Source: 55-13 sp964501275
GTDB lineage: Bacteria > Armatimonadota > Fimbriimonadia > Fimbriimonadales > Fimbriimonadaceae
Length of the DNA stretch: 64,000 nt
Direction of reading: 5' to 3'
Assembly: GCA_964501275.1 (NCBI GenBank)
Contig: CAZCSP010000003.1
Location: 124,001-188,000, forward strand
Part shown: positions 25,388 to 34,399 of the stretch, piece after piece
How positions within the stretch are numbered: position 1 is the stretch's first letter
Layout of the letters: each line of letters begins with the position of its first letter
Translations under genes and position numbers: made by a program
Notes under the pieces: model-generated
Databases searched by the model: none
What the model was told of the DNA's origin: nothing
What the model saw: the letters and a program-made list of their open reading frames with translations, nothing else

Positions 25388-25557
25388 GCCCCAACGGGGC
25401 TGCACTCTACCAGTTTGTAGTTTGGTGCAACCCTTTCCGGGTTGGGGAAGGTTGGGCGGTGTTTCCAGGGTAGCGCGGCCTGACTTTGAGGAACGAGAAC
25501 ACGTGAGGAAAGCGGGGCCGCGCTGCCCTTCGCTGTCGAGCCGAACCCCTTCGGGGT
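25388..25557. repeat. Cluster of REP-like short palindromes
   Basis: Four palindromes lie between the nuclease-FHA gene and the peptidase gene: GCCCC-AAC-GGGGC (25388-25400), AACCC-TTTCC-GGGTT (25429-25443), a 13-bp pair GGGTAGCGCGGCC/GGCCGCGCTGCCC with one mismatch (25468-25480 and 25516-25528), and ACCCC-TTC-GGGGT (25545-25557). Stems with a three-base loop repeated in intergenic DNA resemble REP units moved by RAYT-type Y1 transposases. No such transposase is in the window. The 25263-25641 interval otherwise shows no gene. Confidence 0.5.
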
Positions 25558-25641
25558 GATCCAAGAATTGGGCCACTAAACAACATCATTACCAACCCTC
25601 GCCAGGCTACAAAAAAGCCCTCAATGCGAGCCATCTATTGC

Positions 25642-27672
25642 CTACTTCAAAAACCTTTCCCACCACTTCACAATCTCCCCCAACCGATGCAGCCTCAAGT
25701 CCGGGGGGCCGTTTCGGGACATGCCGTGGGAGGTGGAGACGGGGTAGCGGACGAATCTGGACTCGATGCCTTCCTGTTGCAACGCCGTGAAGACCTGTTC
25801 GCCCTGCTCGATGTTGCACCGCAGGTCGCCGACGGAATGGATCACCAGGGTTGGCGTGCGAACATTCTCAAAGTAGGCGAGCGGGGACTGTTCCCAGAGG
25901 TCCTTGATCTTGTCGTAGGTGCTCCAGGCGACTCCTTTGAAGTAGCCGTCCTTGTTGAACGGGAAGTCGCTGCTGCCCGCCATCGAGATCATGTTGGAGA
26001 CGCAGCGGTCGGTGATGGCGGCTTTGAAGTCGTGGCAGTGGCCGATGACCCAGTTGGTCATGTAGCCGCCATAGCTTCCGCCCATCACGCCCATCTGGCC
26101 GGGGTGGATGAAGGATTGGTGCTGCATCCAGCGGGTGACGGTCTGGACGTCCTCCCAGTCTTTGTGCCCCCAATCCTGTTTGATCTCGGCGCAATGCTGC
26201 TCGCCGTAGCCCTTGGAGCCCCGGGGGTTGGTGTAAACCACGACGTAGCCTTGGGAGGCGAGAAGTTGGAATTCATGGAAGAAGGCCCAGCCGTATTGGG
26301 TGTGCGGACCGCCGTGAATTTCCAGAACCGCCGGGTAGCGCTTGGGCTCCAGGTAGCCGATGGGTTTCATCACCCACCCATGCAGCTTGGACTCGGTGCC
26401 GTCCTTGTTGGGGGTGGAGTCCAGCCAGAACTCCTCGGGTTCGCTGAGTTTGATCTCGTCGTGGAAGGCGCCGTTGAGGTTGGTGAGGACCTTGGGTGCC
26501 AGCTTGCCGGTGGCGAGTTCGGGGAGGATCACCGCGACCTCGGGCAGGCGGGTGGCGTGCCCAAAGAGAGCCGCGATTTTGCCGTCGGAGGACAGGTTGC
26601 CCACCGTCAGGCTGTGCTTGCCTTCAGTGAGAAGCTCCAAGCCTCCCATCACGGAGACGCGTCCAAGCTGGCTTTCACCGGCCGTCCCCACTTGAACATA
26701 GAGATGGCGGTTGTCGGCGGTCCACTCCAGGACGGCGTCGTAGGAGGCCTCTTTGGTGTCGCTGAGCGTGGCGACACCCATACAGTAGTCGGCCATGTCG
26801 GTCAAGCAACTCGGCTCCCCGCCGCCCGCCGGGACCACGTAGACTTTGGTATTGCGCACGCCCCAGGGGTCAGACTCGTCCACGTCGCCGCAATAGGCGA
26901 TCATCTCCCCATTAGGCGACCACCGAACCGACGACTTCTCACCCTTCGGCAACCCTTCCAACGGGAATGCCTGCCCCTGCAGGTCCACCCGGTAGAGTTG
27001 GATGTTGGGCGGATCGATGTTGGGCCGTTTGCTGGCTGTGTGGGCGACGATCAGTTCCTGCGAATTGGGCGACCAGTCGAAGCTGTAGCTGCCATCGACG
27101 GCTTCCGAATAGAGCTTGGCGATCTCTCCGGTTTTGGTATCCACCAGATAGATGGCGTAGCGCTGGCCCGCGAAGTAGCCGTCGCCATCGAGCCGGTACA
27201 AAACGTTGTCGATCTCGATCGGCGGCTCGCTGAGGCCCTTCTCCTCCCGCTGTTTCTTGGCCTCTTCGGTAAAGGCGGGCATCTGCTCTCGATAGGTGAA
27301 GGCGATCTTCGTCCCATCGGGCGACCAGCGGAATCCGCCAACCGAGCCCTCTTTCAGGTTGGTGAGTTTCCTTGCCTCGCCTCCGTCGGCGGGGATGAGA
27401 AAGATCTGCGATTTCTTCCCTTCGCGTCCGCTGACAAAGGCGATCTGGGAGCCATCCGGCGACCAGCGTCCATGCCCCGCGCCCCCCTCGCCGCTGGTCC
27501 ACTGCCGAACCTCGCCCTCCAAATCCACGGTAAAGAGGTTCGAGAGGGTCTTGTTCTTGTCGTTGACGGTCTTGTGCGAGAACAAGACTCGGTTGCCGTC
27601 GGGGCTGATTTGAGGATCGCCGACAGAGACGATTCGGAGGAGGTCATCGGCGGTGATGGGTCGCTTGGGCAT
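25642..27672 (-). CDS. S9 family peptidase (acylaminoacyl-peptidase/prolyl oligopeptidase type)
   Basis: This 676-residue serine peptidase has an N-terminal beta-propeller (about 1-400) made of WD40-like/TolB-like repeats (SPDGT, SPNSQ, SPNGE), and a C-terminal alpha/beta-hydrolase. The catalytic serine is in GGSYGGYM (about 530), the aspartate in HSVGDLRC (about 614), and the histidine in STSHGMSRNG (about 650). No signal peptide is evident, so it is probably cytoplasmic and degrades short peptides. A single gene. Confidence 0.92.
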   Translation of the reverse strand: MPKRPITADDLLRIVSVGDPQISPDGNRVLFSHKTVNDKNKTLSNLFTVDLEGEVRQWTSGEGGAGHGRWSPDGSQIAFVSGREGKKSQIFLIPADGGEARKLTNLKEGSVGGFRWSPDGTKIAFTYREQMPAFTEEAKKQREEKGLSEPPIEIDNVLYRLDGDGYFAGQRYAIYLVDTKTGEIAKLYSEAVDGSYSFDWSPNSQELIVAHTASKRPNIDPPNIQLYRVDLQGQAFPLEGLPKGEKSSVRWSPNGEMIAYCGDVDESDPWGVRNTKVYVVPAGGGEPSCLTDMADYCMGVATLSDTKEASYDAVLEWTADNRHLYVQVGTAGESQLGRVSVMGGLELLTEGKHSLTVGNLSSDGKIAALFGHATRLPEVAVILPELATGKLAPKVLTNLNGAFHDEIKLSEPEEFWLDSTPNKDGTESKLHGWVMKPIGYLEPKRYPAVLEIHGGPHTQYGWAFFHEFQLLASQGYVVVYTNPRGSKGYGEQHCAEIKQDWGHKDWEDVQTVTRWMQHQSFIHPGQMGVMGGSYGGYMTNWVIGHCHDFKAAITDRCVSNMISMAGSSDFPFNKDGYFKGVAWSTYDKIKDLWEQSPLAYFENVRTPTLVIHSVGDLRCNIEQGEQVFTALQQEGIESRFVRYPVSTSHGMSRNGPPDLRLHRLGEIVKWWERFLK

Positions 27673-27739
27673 ATTAAGAGAGGGTACCAGGGGCGGGGGC
27701 TTTGGGCGTCAGGGAGACGGGGAGGTGAGTTGGGAACGA

Positions 27740-28159
27740 TTAGTGAACGGCTTTGCGGGCAAGGTTCTTTATAAAAAACTTGCCCGCACACAACTCCACA
27801 ACTAACTCTTCGTAAGCGTGTCGTCCCGTTTCTGGAGTTCCATTGACACGAACAAGCCAATCGCGAACTTGGGGCAATACCCTTACAACAAACTCCTCCG
27901 CCAAATCTGAAGACCATTCGGACTCGGGAATGACATACAGCAAAACATATCCGCCTCGTTCCTCACCAACAGTGGCACTGAGGATGACCCGGCCCTTAAT
28001 GCCAGGATCGCGCCAAATACGACTTTCAAGGTTAAAGTGTCGGCCAATGCCAGCAAGGGAGATCCACTCCACATACTCGGGAGGGACGGCGTGTTGAAGC
28101 GTGGCTTTTGAGCAAGCCAACACCTCGCCCTTATTCAATCTACGTGAATGAACTTGCAT
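27740..28159 (-). CDS. Hypothetical protein, about 139 residues
   Basis: The frame from ATG 28159 gives a protein of mixed alpha and beta character that I cannot assign. Stretches such as GRVILSATVGEERGGYVLLYVI and LAEEFVVRVLPQVRDWLVRVNG look like a folded domain, whereas the residues upstream of this ATG do not look coding, so the shorter start is chosen. It is divergent from the pseudopilin cluster. Confidence 0.55.
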   Translation of the reverse strand: MQVHSRRLNKGEVLACSKATLQHAVPPEYVEWISLAGIGRHFNLESRIWRDPGIKGRVILSATVGEERGGYVLLYVIPESEWSSDLAEEFVVRVLPQVRDWLVRVNGTPETGRHAYEELVVELCAGKFFIKNLARKAVH

Positions 28160-28553
28160 CGACGATGGGAGCTCCCAGCTGCCGCAAGGGTACCTAACAG
28201 GGATGGTGGGAATGAAAAGGAGCGGTTGAGAGTTCAGAATCGCGCATCTCGACCGACAAGGTATCGGGCCGAACAAAGACGTTGGAGAGCCCTTCTGCGA
28301 GATTCTGTATTCATCTGTGGTTCCCGACAAGCTCACTGTGGCGTTATTCACTGAAGTTGGACGACTATGGAATAAGGGAAATGCGGGAGAGCGGGAGTCT
28401 CGCGCGGCTTCGACTCCTTCTTCCTCATAAAACACCCTTGTTTCCGGGTCCCCGTTCTGACATCTTCGATTCTCAACGCAACATTTACCAGGGAAAAAGA
28501 ATCCAAGTAATTATACGGGTATTCCAAGGAGGCAGAAGTGGAAATTTCACGGT
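28160..28553. other. Divergent intergenic region before the pseudopilin genes
   Basis: No gene was recognised in these 394 bases. A strong ribosome site AAGGAGG (28526-28532) lies 5 nt before a GTG (28538) that is out of frame with the pilin gene, and 21 nt before the pilin ATG (28554). The promoters for the pilins and for the hypothetical gene must be here. Confidence 0.45.
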
Positions 28554-29000
28554 ATGCGCAGAATTCCCCGTTCCCGAAGATCTGGCTTTACGCTTGTCGA
28601 GGCAACCATTGCGATGATGATCGTCGCGGCGGCGGCGGGCGTCTTCTTTGCCCTGCTACCGATGTCTTTCAAAACGGGGAAGATGGTTGGAAGCTACCAA
28701 CAAGCCTCCAGTCTCTTGCAGCACAAAGTGGACCAGATGCGCGGTGTCGGCTATGGCCGACTGACTTATACCGAACTCAAGGATGCCGGGATCATCGACG
28801 CTTCGCCTGGCACTCAGCCGTACTCGTTTAAGAACGTTGACGGCCTTAATTCTCTCTACTCCGTTCCCACCGCCACGATCACAATCACAGACTTCACCGC
28901 TAGCGTCAAGAAGGTGACGGTGACGCTGGTTTGGTCGGGAAGTTCGATGCAGCAAGGTAGGGGCGACATGACGGTTACTGCGCTCATTGCAAAGGGGTGA
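28554..29000 (+). CDS. Type II secretion / type IV pilin-like pseudopilin 1
   Basis: This 148-residue protein has a short basic leader and a class III cleavage motif (RSGFTLVEATIAMMIVAAAAGVFFAL), cut after the Gly, with Glu at +5 and a hydrophobic N-terminal helix. The remainder is a small beta-rich head. Layout matches minor pseudopilins such as GspI/PilV. First of three linked genes. The ribosome site is unusually far (21 nt) from the ATG. Confidence 0.85.
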   Translation: MRRIPRSRRSGFTLVEATIAMMIVAAAAGVFFALLPMSFKTGKMVGSYQQASSLLQHKVDQMRGVGYGRLTYTELKDAGIIDASPGTQPYSFKNVDGLNSLYSVPTATITITDFTASVKKVTVTLVWSGSSMQQGRGDMTVTALIAKG

Positions 29001-29004
29001 ATAT

Positions 29005-29529
29005 ATGAAACGACGCGGCTTTTCCCTAATGGAAGTGATGATTGCGGCATCTGTCCTCGGACTGATCTTTGCCGCCACGGCCGGAATCTATTCCACCACG
29101 ATCAAGAGCTTCACATACACCAACAACCAATATGATGCCGACATGGGGGCGAGCCTCGCGCTGCAACTCCTTAACCGGAACCTCCAGGAAGCGAAGCAGG
29201 TCACGATCGTGTCCCCGACCCGCATTCGAATCAACTATCTGCAGAAGGACGCAGACGGCATCTACATTCGCAATGCGGTGGATGAGGTCAATTATGTGGA
29301 GTTCTACCGTGGCAACGCCAACCTGACTGCGAACGCCAGCGGCACATACCTGATCCGCAAGCCGAACGTTGGGCAAACCAGGACGATCTGCAAGAACGTC
29401 GCCGCGCTTGAGTTTCGCAGCTTCACCCCCAGCAGTGTGGACGTCACGCTGCGTACCGAATACGGATCGAGTGGTTCCAAGCGGAACTGCGAGATGATCC
29501 ACCGCGCCATTTTCTTGAGGAACTACTGA
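29005..29529 (+). CDS. Pseudopilin 2 (PilW/GspJ-like)
   Basis: This 174-residue protein begins MKRRGFSLMEVMIAASVLGLIFAATAGIY, a prepilin leader with a class III motif and long hydrophobic helix. It is preceded by pseudopilin 1, with a gap of only 4 bases, and ends overlapping the next gene. The start at 29005 is chosen because it places the GFSLMEV motif directly after a short basic leader. It matches the PilW/GspJ type in size. No secretin, ATPase or assembly platform is nearby, so it would rely on machinery encoded elsewhere. Confidence 0.82.
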   Translation: MKRRGFSLMEVMIAASVLGLIFAATAGIYSTTIKSFTYTNNQYDADMGASLALQLLNRNLQEAKQVTIVSPTRIRINYLQKDADGIYIRNAVDEVNYVEFYRGNANLTANASGTYLIRKPNVGQTRTICKNVAALEFRSFTPSSVDVTLRTEYGSSGSKRNCEMIHRAIFLRNY

Positions 29530-31079
29530 TGAAAGGAAACCTGTTTCAACGAGCGCCCGCGGGCGATGGTCGACCGGCCACCAAAAAGAAGGGGTCGGTC
29601 GTCGTTACGACATTGATCAGCCTGCTCTTCGTCATGACAATGGGAACCGCCCTTCTGTCGGTGACCATGCACGGTCTGACTTCGACAAAGCGAATCAAGG
29701 CCAGCACCACCGCTTTCAACTTGGCCGAATCCGGGATCGACCGAGCGGTGCGATGGTTCAAAGACCAGGGCTCCCCCCCATCCAATCCGTCCGCCTTCTA
29801 CCCGATTGGCGGTACGGTGACCACGCCTGAAGGCACCTACTCGGTGGTGGCCTATCCCGATGCCGACAACTTGGGCGCGGTTCTCAAGAAGTACATCATC
29901 GTTTCGGAAGGCGTAGCGGAAGGTCGCGCGGAGAAGATCCAGCTTGTTATTCGGCAGTCCTCCTTTGGGAAGTACGCATACTTCACGGACAAGGAGATGT
30001 CCTCGATTTCGGGAGGCCGTATCTGGTTCTATGGCGGCGACCGTATTCGCGGCCCAGCCCACAGCAACAACAAAGATGGCAGCGAGTTCCAGGTGAACTG
30101 GGGCGCGGCGGCCCAACCAATCTTTGAAGACCAGGTGACTTCTTCCGGCAACTTTATCACCTATGCGCCGACGAATCCCACCACGGAAGCCAACTTCGCA
30201 AAGATCTATAAAGCAGGCAGCCGAGGCTATGAGCTTGGCGTGGATGATATCCCGTTGCCATCTTCCTCGGACATGCAAAAGGAAGCGGCATGGGGGCCGA
30301 ACGGAGCTTATCCTGGAACCAACGGCGTGTATCTGCCCCCAGGCGGCGGCATCTACATCCGAGGCGACTCCGCTGTGGTGATGCAACTCGATGGCTCAGG
30401 ACGACAGCAGTTCAAAATCACCCAGGGAGCGAACACAACGACGGTGACCATTGACAAGCAGAACGACGTGATGTATCGGCAAGTGAATAGCGGCGCCGTC
30501 ACGACGCTGCCCGGAAGCGGCAATGGCGTGGTCTATTCAACGGGCCACATCACTTCCCTTTCGGGAACGATCGCCGACAATGTCGTGGGTGGCTCGCCTG
30601 CCTATGTAACCCATCGATCCGCCTTCACGATTGCCACCGACGTGAACAACAACAAGAACATCACGGTGACAAACACGATCAAGCACAAGACGGCTTACAA
30701 TCCAGCTCTGGCTCCGCACGCTCCGGCCAACCTCTCCGCGGGAACGATGGGGCTGATTGGCCGCAATGTGACGGTTGCCGCAGGCGCGCCGACTAACATG
30801 CAGATCGACGCCGTCATTCTTGCGGGAAGTTCATCGACTTCCGACGGAAGCTTCTCGGTTGCCGATTACAACACGAAGAAGCCGGTAGGAACCCTCAAGG
30901 TTCTGGGCGGCATCATTCAGAAGGCCCGTGGCCCGGTAGGAACCCTCTCTGGAGATACCATCGCGACCGGGTATTCGAAGGACTACTGGTACGACGCAAG
31001 AATGGCGGACAACCCACCTCCGTTCTTCCCCACAACTGGCGGCTACGACCGGATATCGTGGCGACGCATCTTGCAGTAG
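29529..31079 (+). CDS. Large PilX-like minor pilin or pilus-assembly protein
   Basis: This 516-residue protein starts at ATG 29529, overlapping the previous TGA by one base (TGATG). A basic segment, KKKGSVVVTTLISLLFVMTMGTALLSVTMHGLTSTKRIKAST, resembles a PilX N-terminal anchor, and is followed by FNLAESGIDRAVRWF, typical of the PilX family. The long beta-rich, Gly/Ser/Thr-rich remainder looks like a surface domain. It probably sits at the tip of, or alongside, the pseudopilus formed by the two upstream products. Confidence 0.8.
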   Translation: MKGNLFQRAPAGDGRPATKKKGSVVVTTLISLLFVMTMGTALLSVTMHGLTSTKRIKASTTAFNLAESGIDRAVRWFKDQGSPPSNPSAFYPIGGTVTTPEGTYSVVAYPDADNLGAVLKKYIIVSEGVAEGRAEKIQLVIRQSSFGKYAYFTDKEMSSISGGRIWFYGGDRIRGPAHSNNKDGSEFQVNWGAAAQPIFEDQVTSSGNFITYAPTNPTTEANFAKIYKAGSRGYELGVDDIPLPSSSDMQKEAAWGPNGAYPGTNGVYLPPGGGIYIRGDSAVVMQLDGSGRQQFKITQGANTTTVTIDKQNDVMYRQVNSGAVTTLPGSGNGVVYSTGHITSLSGTIADNVVGGSPAYVTHRSAFTIATDVNNNKNITVTNTIKHKTAYNPALAPHAPANLSAGTMGLIGRNVTVAAGAPTNMQIDAVILAGSSSTSDGSFSVADYNTKKPVGTLKVLGGIIQKARGPVGTLSGDTIATGYSKDYWYDARMADNPPPFFPTTGGYDRISWRRILQ

Positions 31080-31086
31080 TCTGTCT

Positions 31087-31124
31087 TTCCCCTCCTCCAA
31101 GACGAACTACTTGGAGAAGGGGAG
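31087..31124. terminator. Bidirectional terminator hairpin
   Basis: CCCCTCCTCCAAG and CTTGGAGAAGGGG pair with a two-base bulge around an 8-nt loop between the convergent pilin operon and pyrG. The stem is GC-rich; the T-tract is weak. Confidence 0.5.
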
Positions 31125-31125
31125 C

Positions 31126-32751
31126 CTACACTCCGACTTCTGAGCCTTTCTTCTGCCTCGCTACCGCTGCCTCCACTAATCCTCGGAAGAGGGGGTGGGG
31201 GCGGTTGGGGCGGGATTTGAATTCGGGGTGGGCTTGGGTGGCAACGAAGAATGGGTGGGTTGGGATTTCGATCATCTCGACCAGCCTGTAGTCGGGGGAG
31301 ACGCCGGAGATCACCATGCCGTGCTGCTGGAGCTTCTCGCGGAAGTCGTTGTTGACCTCGTACCGATGCCGATGCCGCTCCTCGATGCGGTTTGCGCCGT
31401 AGAGTTTGTGGGCGAGGGTGCCGTTCACGATGTTACAGTCCCAGGTTCCCAGGCGCATGGTTGCACCCTTGTCGGTGACGCCTTTTTGCTCGGGCAGGAG
31501 GTGGATCACGGGGTAGGGCGGGTTATCGACCATCTCCTCAGAATTGGCCCCCGCCAGCTTGCACTCGTGGCGAGCGAACTCGATGACCGCCATCTGGAGT
31601 CCGAGACAGATTCCCAGGAACGGGATGCCTTCCTCTCTCGCCACCTGGATCGCCTCGATCTTCCCTTCGATGCCTCGTCCGCCAAAGCCGGGGGCCACGA
31701 CCAGAGCGTCGATGTCTCCGAGGACCTCCTTGGGAGGCAAGCCGTGCTCAAAGGCGTCGCTCTCGATCCACTTGATCTTGACCTCGGCGTCGTTGGGAAT
31801 GCCGCCGTGGATCAGGGCTTCGGCGATGGACTTGTAGGCGTCGCCGTTGCTGGTGTACTTACCCACCACCGCGACCGTGCACTTATGCTTCGGGTTCTTG
31901 AGGGTGTCCACGAGCTTGCTCCATTCGGAAAGATTGGCCTGTCGCTCATCCAATCCCAACCGCTTGCACACAAAATCGCCCAGGCCCGCGTCTTCGTAGG
32001 TCAGCGGGACTTCGTAGATGGTCTCCACGTTCATCGACTCGATGACGGCCTGCGGCGGAACGCCACAGAAGAGGGAGATCTTCTCCTTCACGTCTTGGGG
32101 AAGGGGCACCTCGGTTCGACAGACCAGAACGTCGGGTGAGATGCCGATCTCACGGAGCTTGTAAACCGAATGTTGGGTTGGCTTGGTCTTCACCTCTCCC
32201 CAAGGGCCGACGGTGGGGACCAGGGTGACGTGCACGTACATCGTGTTCTCGATGCCCACATCGGTACGCATCTGGCGGATGGCCTCCAGGAAGGGGAGGG
32301 ATTCGATGTCGCCAACCGTGCCGCCGATCTCCGCGATCACCACGTCGGCCTCCTGCTGCTTGGCCAGCTCCATGATGCCGCGCTTGATCTCGTTGGTGAC
32401 GTGGGGGATGACTTGGACGGTCGCGCCCAGGTAGTCGCCTCGGCGTTCGGCGTCGATGACGTTTCGATACACCTTGCCCGTGGTGATGCTAGAGCCTGCC
32501 GAGCAAGAGACATCCATGAACCGCTCGTAGTGGCCCAGGTCGAGGTCGGTTTCGGCGCCATCGTCGGTGACGAAGACTTCGCCATGCTGGAAGGGGTTCA
32601 TGGTTCCGGCATCGACGTTGATGTAGGGATCGAGCTTGAGGGGGGCGACGGTGAAGCCCCGATTCCGGAGCAGTCGGCCCAGGCTGGCAGTGGTGATGCC
32701 CTTGCCGATCGAACTCACGACACCGCCGGTGACAAAGATGTATTTGGTCAT
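31126..32751 (-). CDS. pyrG: CTP synthase (PyrG)
   Basis: This makes CTP from UTP, ATP and glutamine. The 541 residues match the family. The N-terminal synthase domain (about 1-270) has the GGVVSSIGKGITTASLGRLL P-loop; the C-terminal glutaminase domain has the nucleophile in GICLGLQMAV (about 385) and the catalytic HP(E) in THPFFVATQAHPEF. An AAGGAAGGGATC ribosome site supports the ATG. A single gene. Confidence 0.97.
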   Translation of the reverse strand: MTKYIFVTGGVVSSIGKGITTASLGRLLRNRGFTVAPLKLDPYINVDAGTMNPFQHGEVFVTDDGAETDLDLGHYERFMDVSCSAGSSITTGKVYRNVIDAERRGDYLGATVQVIPHVTNEIKRGIMELAKQQEADVVIAEIGGTVGDIESLPFLEAIRQMRTDVGIENTMYVHVTLVPTVGPWGEVKTKPTQHSVYKLREIGISPDVLVCRTEVPLPQDVKEKISLFCGVPPQAVIESMNVETIYEVPLTYEDAGLGDFVCKRLGLDERQANLSEWSKLVDTLKNPKHKCTVAVVGKYTSNGDAYKSIAEALIHGGIPNDAEVKIKWIESDAFEHGLPPKEVLGDIDALVVAPGFGGRGIEGKIEAIQVAREEGIPFLGICLGLQMAVIEFARHECKLAGANSEEMVDNPPYPVIHLLPEQKGVTDKGATMRLGTWDCNIVNGTLAHKLYGANRIEERHRHRYEVNNDFREKLQQHGMVISGVSPDYRLVEMIEIPTHPFFVATQAHPEFKSRPNRPHPLFRGLVEAAVARQKKGSEVGV

Positions 32752-32852
32752 GATCCCTTCCTTTGACCCCGCAAACAGTCGAACCCGCCGGACGCACGAA
32801 CGCCCGTCAAAAACCGTCGGGGGGTTTTAGAGATTATACAGCCTTCTGGCTC

Positions 32853-33515
32853 TTAACCCACGGCTACCGCTCGCAAATCTGCCGAAACTTCGAACGGAGC
32901 CTGGGTCTTGGCGGCGACCTCTTCCTTGGTGACGTCCGGCGCAAGTTCGAGGAGGGTGAGGCCTTTGCCCCGCTCTACCTCGAACACGCAGAGGTCCGTA
33001 ATGATGAGGTCTACGCATTGCTTCCCAGTGAGGGGGAGGGAGCATTCGTTGAGAATTTTGCTTTCGCCCGCCTTGTTGGTGTGCTCCATGACCACCACGA
33101 CTCGCTTGACGCCCGCCACCAAGTCCATCGCGCCGCCCATGCCCTTGACCATCTTTCCGGGAATCATCCAGTTGGCGAGGTCGCCTTTGCCGCTGACCTC
33201 CATTGCGCCGAGAATGCTGAGGTCGATGTGGCCTCCCCGGATCATGGCGAAGCTGTCGGCGCTGCTGAAGTAGCTGGTGCCGGGGATTTCGGTGATGGTC
33301 TGCTTTCCGGCGTTGATGAGGTCCGGGTCGGCTTCTCCCTCAAAGGGAAACGGCCCCATCCCCAGCATCCCGTTCTCGCTCTGGAGCACAACGTCCATGC
33401 CATCGGGGATGTAGTTGGCCACCAAGGTGGGGATTCCGATTCCGAGGTTCACATAGAAACCGTCGCGGAGTTCCTGCGCGGCGCGTTGAGCAAGCTGTTC
33501 GCGAGAGAGAGGCAT
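32853..33515 (-). CDS. scoB: 3-oxoacid CoA-transferase subunit B
   Basis: This 220-residue subunit of a succinyl-CoA:3-ketoacid CoA transferase carries the active-site glutamate motif in SENGMLG (about residue 53) and the GGHIDLSILGAMEVS stretch. With subunit A it moves CoA to acetoacetate for ketone or poly-hydroxybutyrate metabolism. Its partner scoA lies about 880 bases away on the same strand, and a gene on the opposite strand lies between them, which is unusual. Confidence 0.9.
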   Translation of the reverse strand: MPLSREQLAQRAAQELRDGFYVNLGIGIPTLVANYIPDGMDVVLQSENGMLGMGPFPFEGEADPDLINAGKQTITEIPGTSYFSSADSFAMIRGGHIDLSILGAMEVSGKGDLANWMIPGKMVKGMGGAMDLVAGVKRVVVVMEHTNKAGESKILNECSLPLTGKQCVDLIITDLCVFEVERGKGLTLLELAPDVTKEEVAAKTQAPFEVSADLRAVAVG

Positions 33516-33547
33516 GGGGAGAGTTTACTACTGATGGCGTGATGGAA

Positions 33548-33682
33548 GTGAATTCGTGATGGACGTGAATCTTCTTTAATCGCGGGTATTCGGTTCGTGC
33601 ATTGAGCGTTCAGCCCGGATATTGCTCTGGAGGTTATACATGGGCATCAGAATTCTCCTTCTCACGTCCATCACGAATTCAC
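33548..33682. repeat. Perfect 21-bp inverted repeat, left of the intervening gene
   Basis: Arms at 33548-33568 and 33662-33682 are exact complements (21 bp each, 93-nt spacing), with GTGATGGACGTGA at the core. Nearby, GCGTGATGGAAGTGA (about 33538-33550) is a diverged extra unit. The repeat lies between scoB and the oppositely oriented hypothetical gene. Confidence 0.65.
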
Positions 33683-33706
33683 CCCCATCATATTCATAAT
33701 CTCCCT

Positions 33707-34312
33707 ATGCGCACATACTTGGAGTTCGACGCGCCGATGTCGGCGATGGAGGCGGCTCAGCGGGCGCAGTATGTGTTGGGCAAGTGGAAGTACCGCTACT
33801 GGGGAGTGATCGGCGGGGTTCGGTTTGAGCGGGCTTTTTCGGGGTCGGCTTTGGTCGCGGTGCAGCCGCACCATATCCACACGACCATCGACCTTGGGCT
33901 GGAAGATTTGGGCGATGGGCGGTGTCGGGTGACGATCGACCAGCGAGTGATGAAGCTGGGACAGCCTGCCACCAACCTCGACAAGATGGTGTGGCGGGGA
34001 GACGTAGATGACCTGGAGGCGGTGCTTCTGCGGCGGGAAGAGCCGAGGATCGACCGGATTCGCCAGGACCGCTATGCCGGGCTGGTCTCCTACAAGTATT
34101 TCGGGTTCGTCATTTTGCCCGCATTGATCGCAACCGCTGCCTTCCTGGGGTTAAGCAACTGGGTGGTTGGGGTGGCCAGCGCAGTTATGTTAATCCTATC
34201 CGCGGTCATCATGCCGTACCTCCCTTTCAAGATGCCGCACTTCCCGCTGGAGAACCAAATGCCGGCTCCGCCGTTTGAGTCGAATTATATGCGGGGAGGG
34301 GGGCAGAGGTGA
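33707..34312 (+). CDS. Hypothetical protein with two C-terminal membrane helices
   Basis: The frame from ATG 33707 gives 201 residues. The first ~135 form a soluble part with mixed alpha/beta content (MEAAQRAQYVLGKWKYRYWG, HIHTTIDLGLEDLGDGRCRVTIDQRV). Two hydrophobic helices follow (about 146-164 and 168-188), then a proline-rich tail. No family is recognised. It is transcribed against scoA and scoB and has inverted repeats on both sides, which suggests insertion into an ancestral scoAB operon. Confidence 0.7.
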   Translation: MRTYLEFDAPMSAMEAAQRAQYVLGKWKYRYWGVIGGVRFERAFSGSALVAVQPHHIHTTIDLGLEDLGDGRCRVTIDQRVMKLGQPATNLDKMVWRGDVDDLEAVLLRREEPRIDRIRQDRYAGLVSYKYFGFVILPALIATAAFLGLSNWVVGVASAVMLILSAVIMPYLPFKMPHFPLENQMPAPPFESNYMRGGGQR

Positions 34313-34314
34313 CT

Positions 34315-34395
34315 CGTGAGGGAGGTGATGGCGTGATGGATGTGAGTCTGTTTGGCTTCACATAATCACGACATCACGTCAATCACACCCTCACG
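34315..34395. repeat. Imperfect inverted repeat, right of the intervening gene
   Basis: CGTGAGGG...GCGTGATGG (34315-34340) and its near-complement (34367-34395) flank about 25 bases. Units share the CGTGATGG core with the repeat on the other side of the gene. Being between convergent genes, the hairpin could also stop transcription in both directions. Confidence 0.55.
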
Positions 34396-34399
34396 CGCA

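Noticed and set aside
25624..27774. 716-residue plus-strand frame opposite the S9 peptidase
   Set aside because: It lacks domains and mirrors the peptidase gene, a usual effect of high GC. The peptidase has a full catalytic triad.
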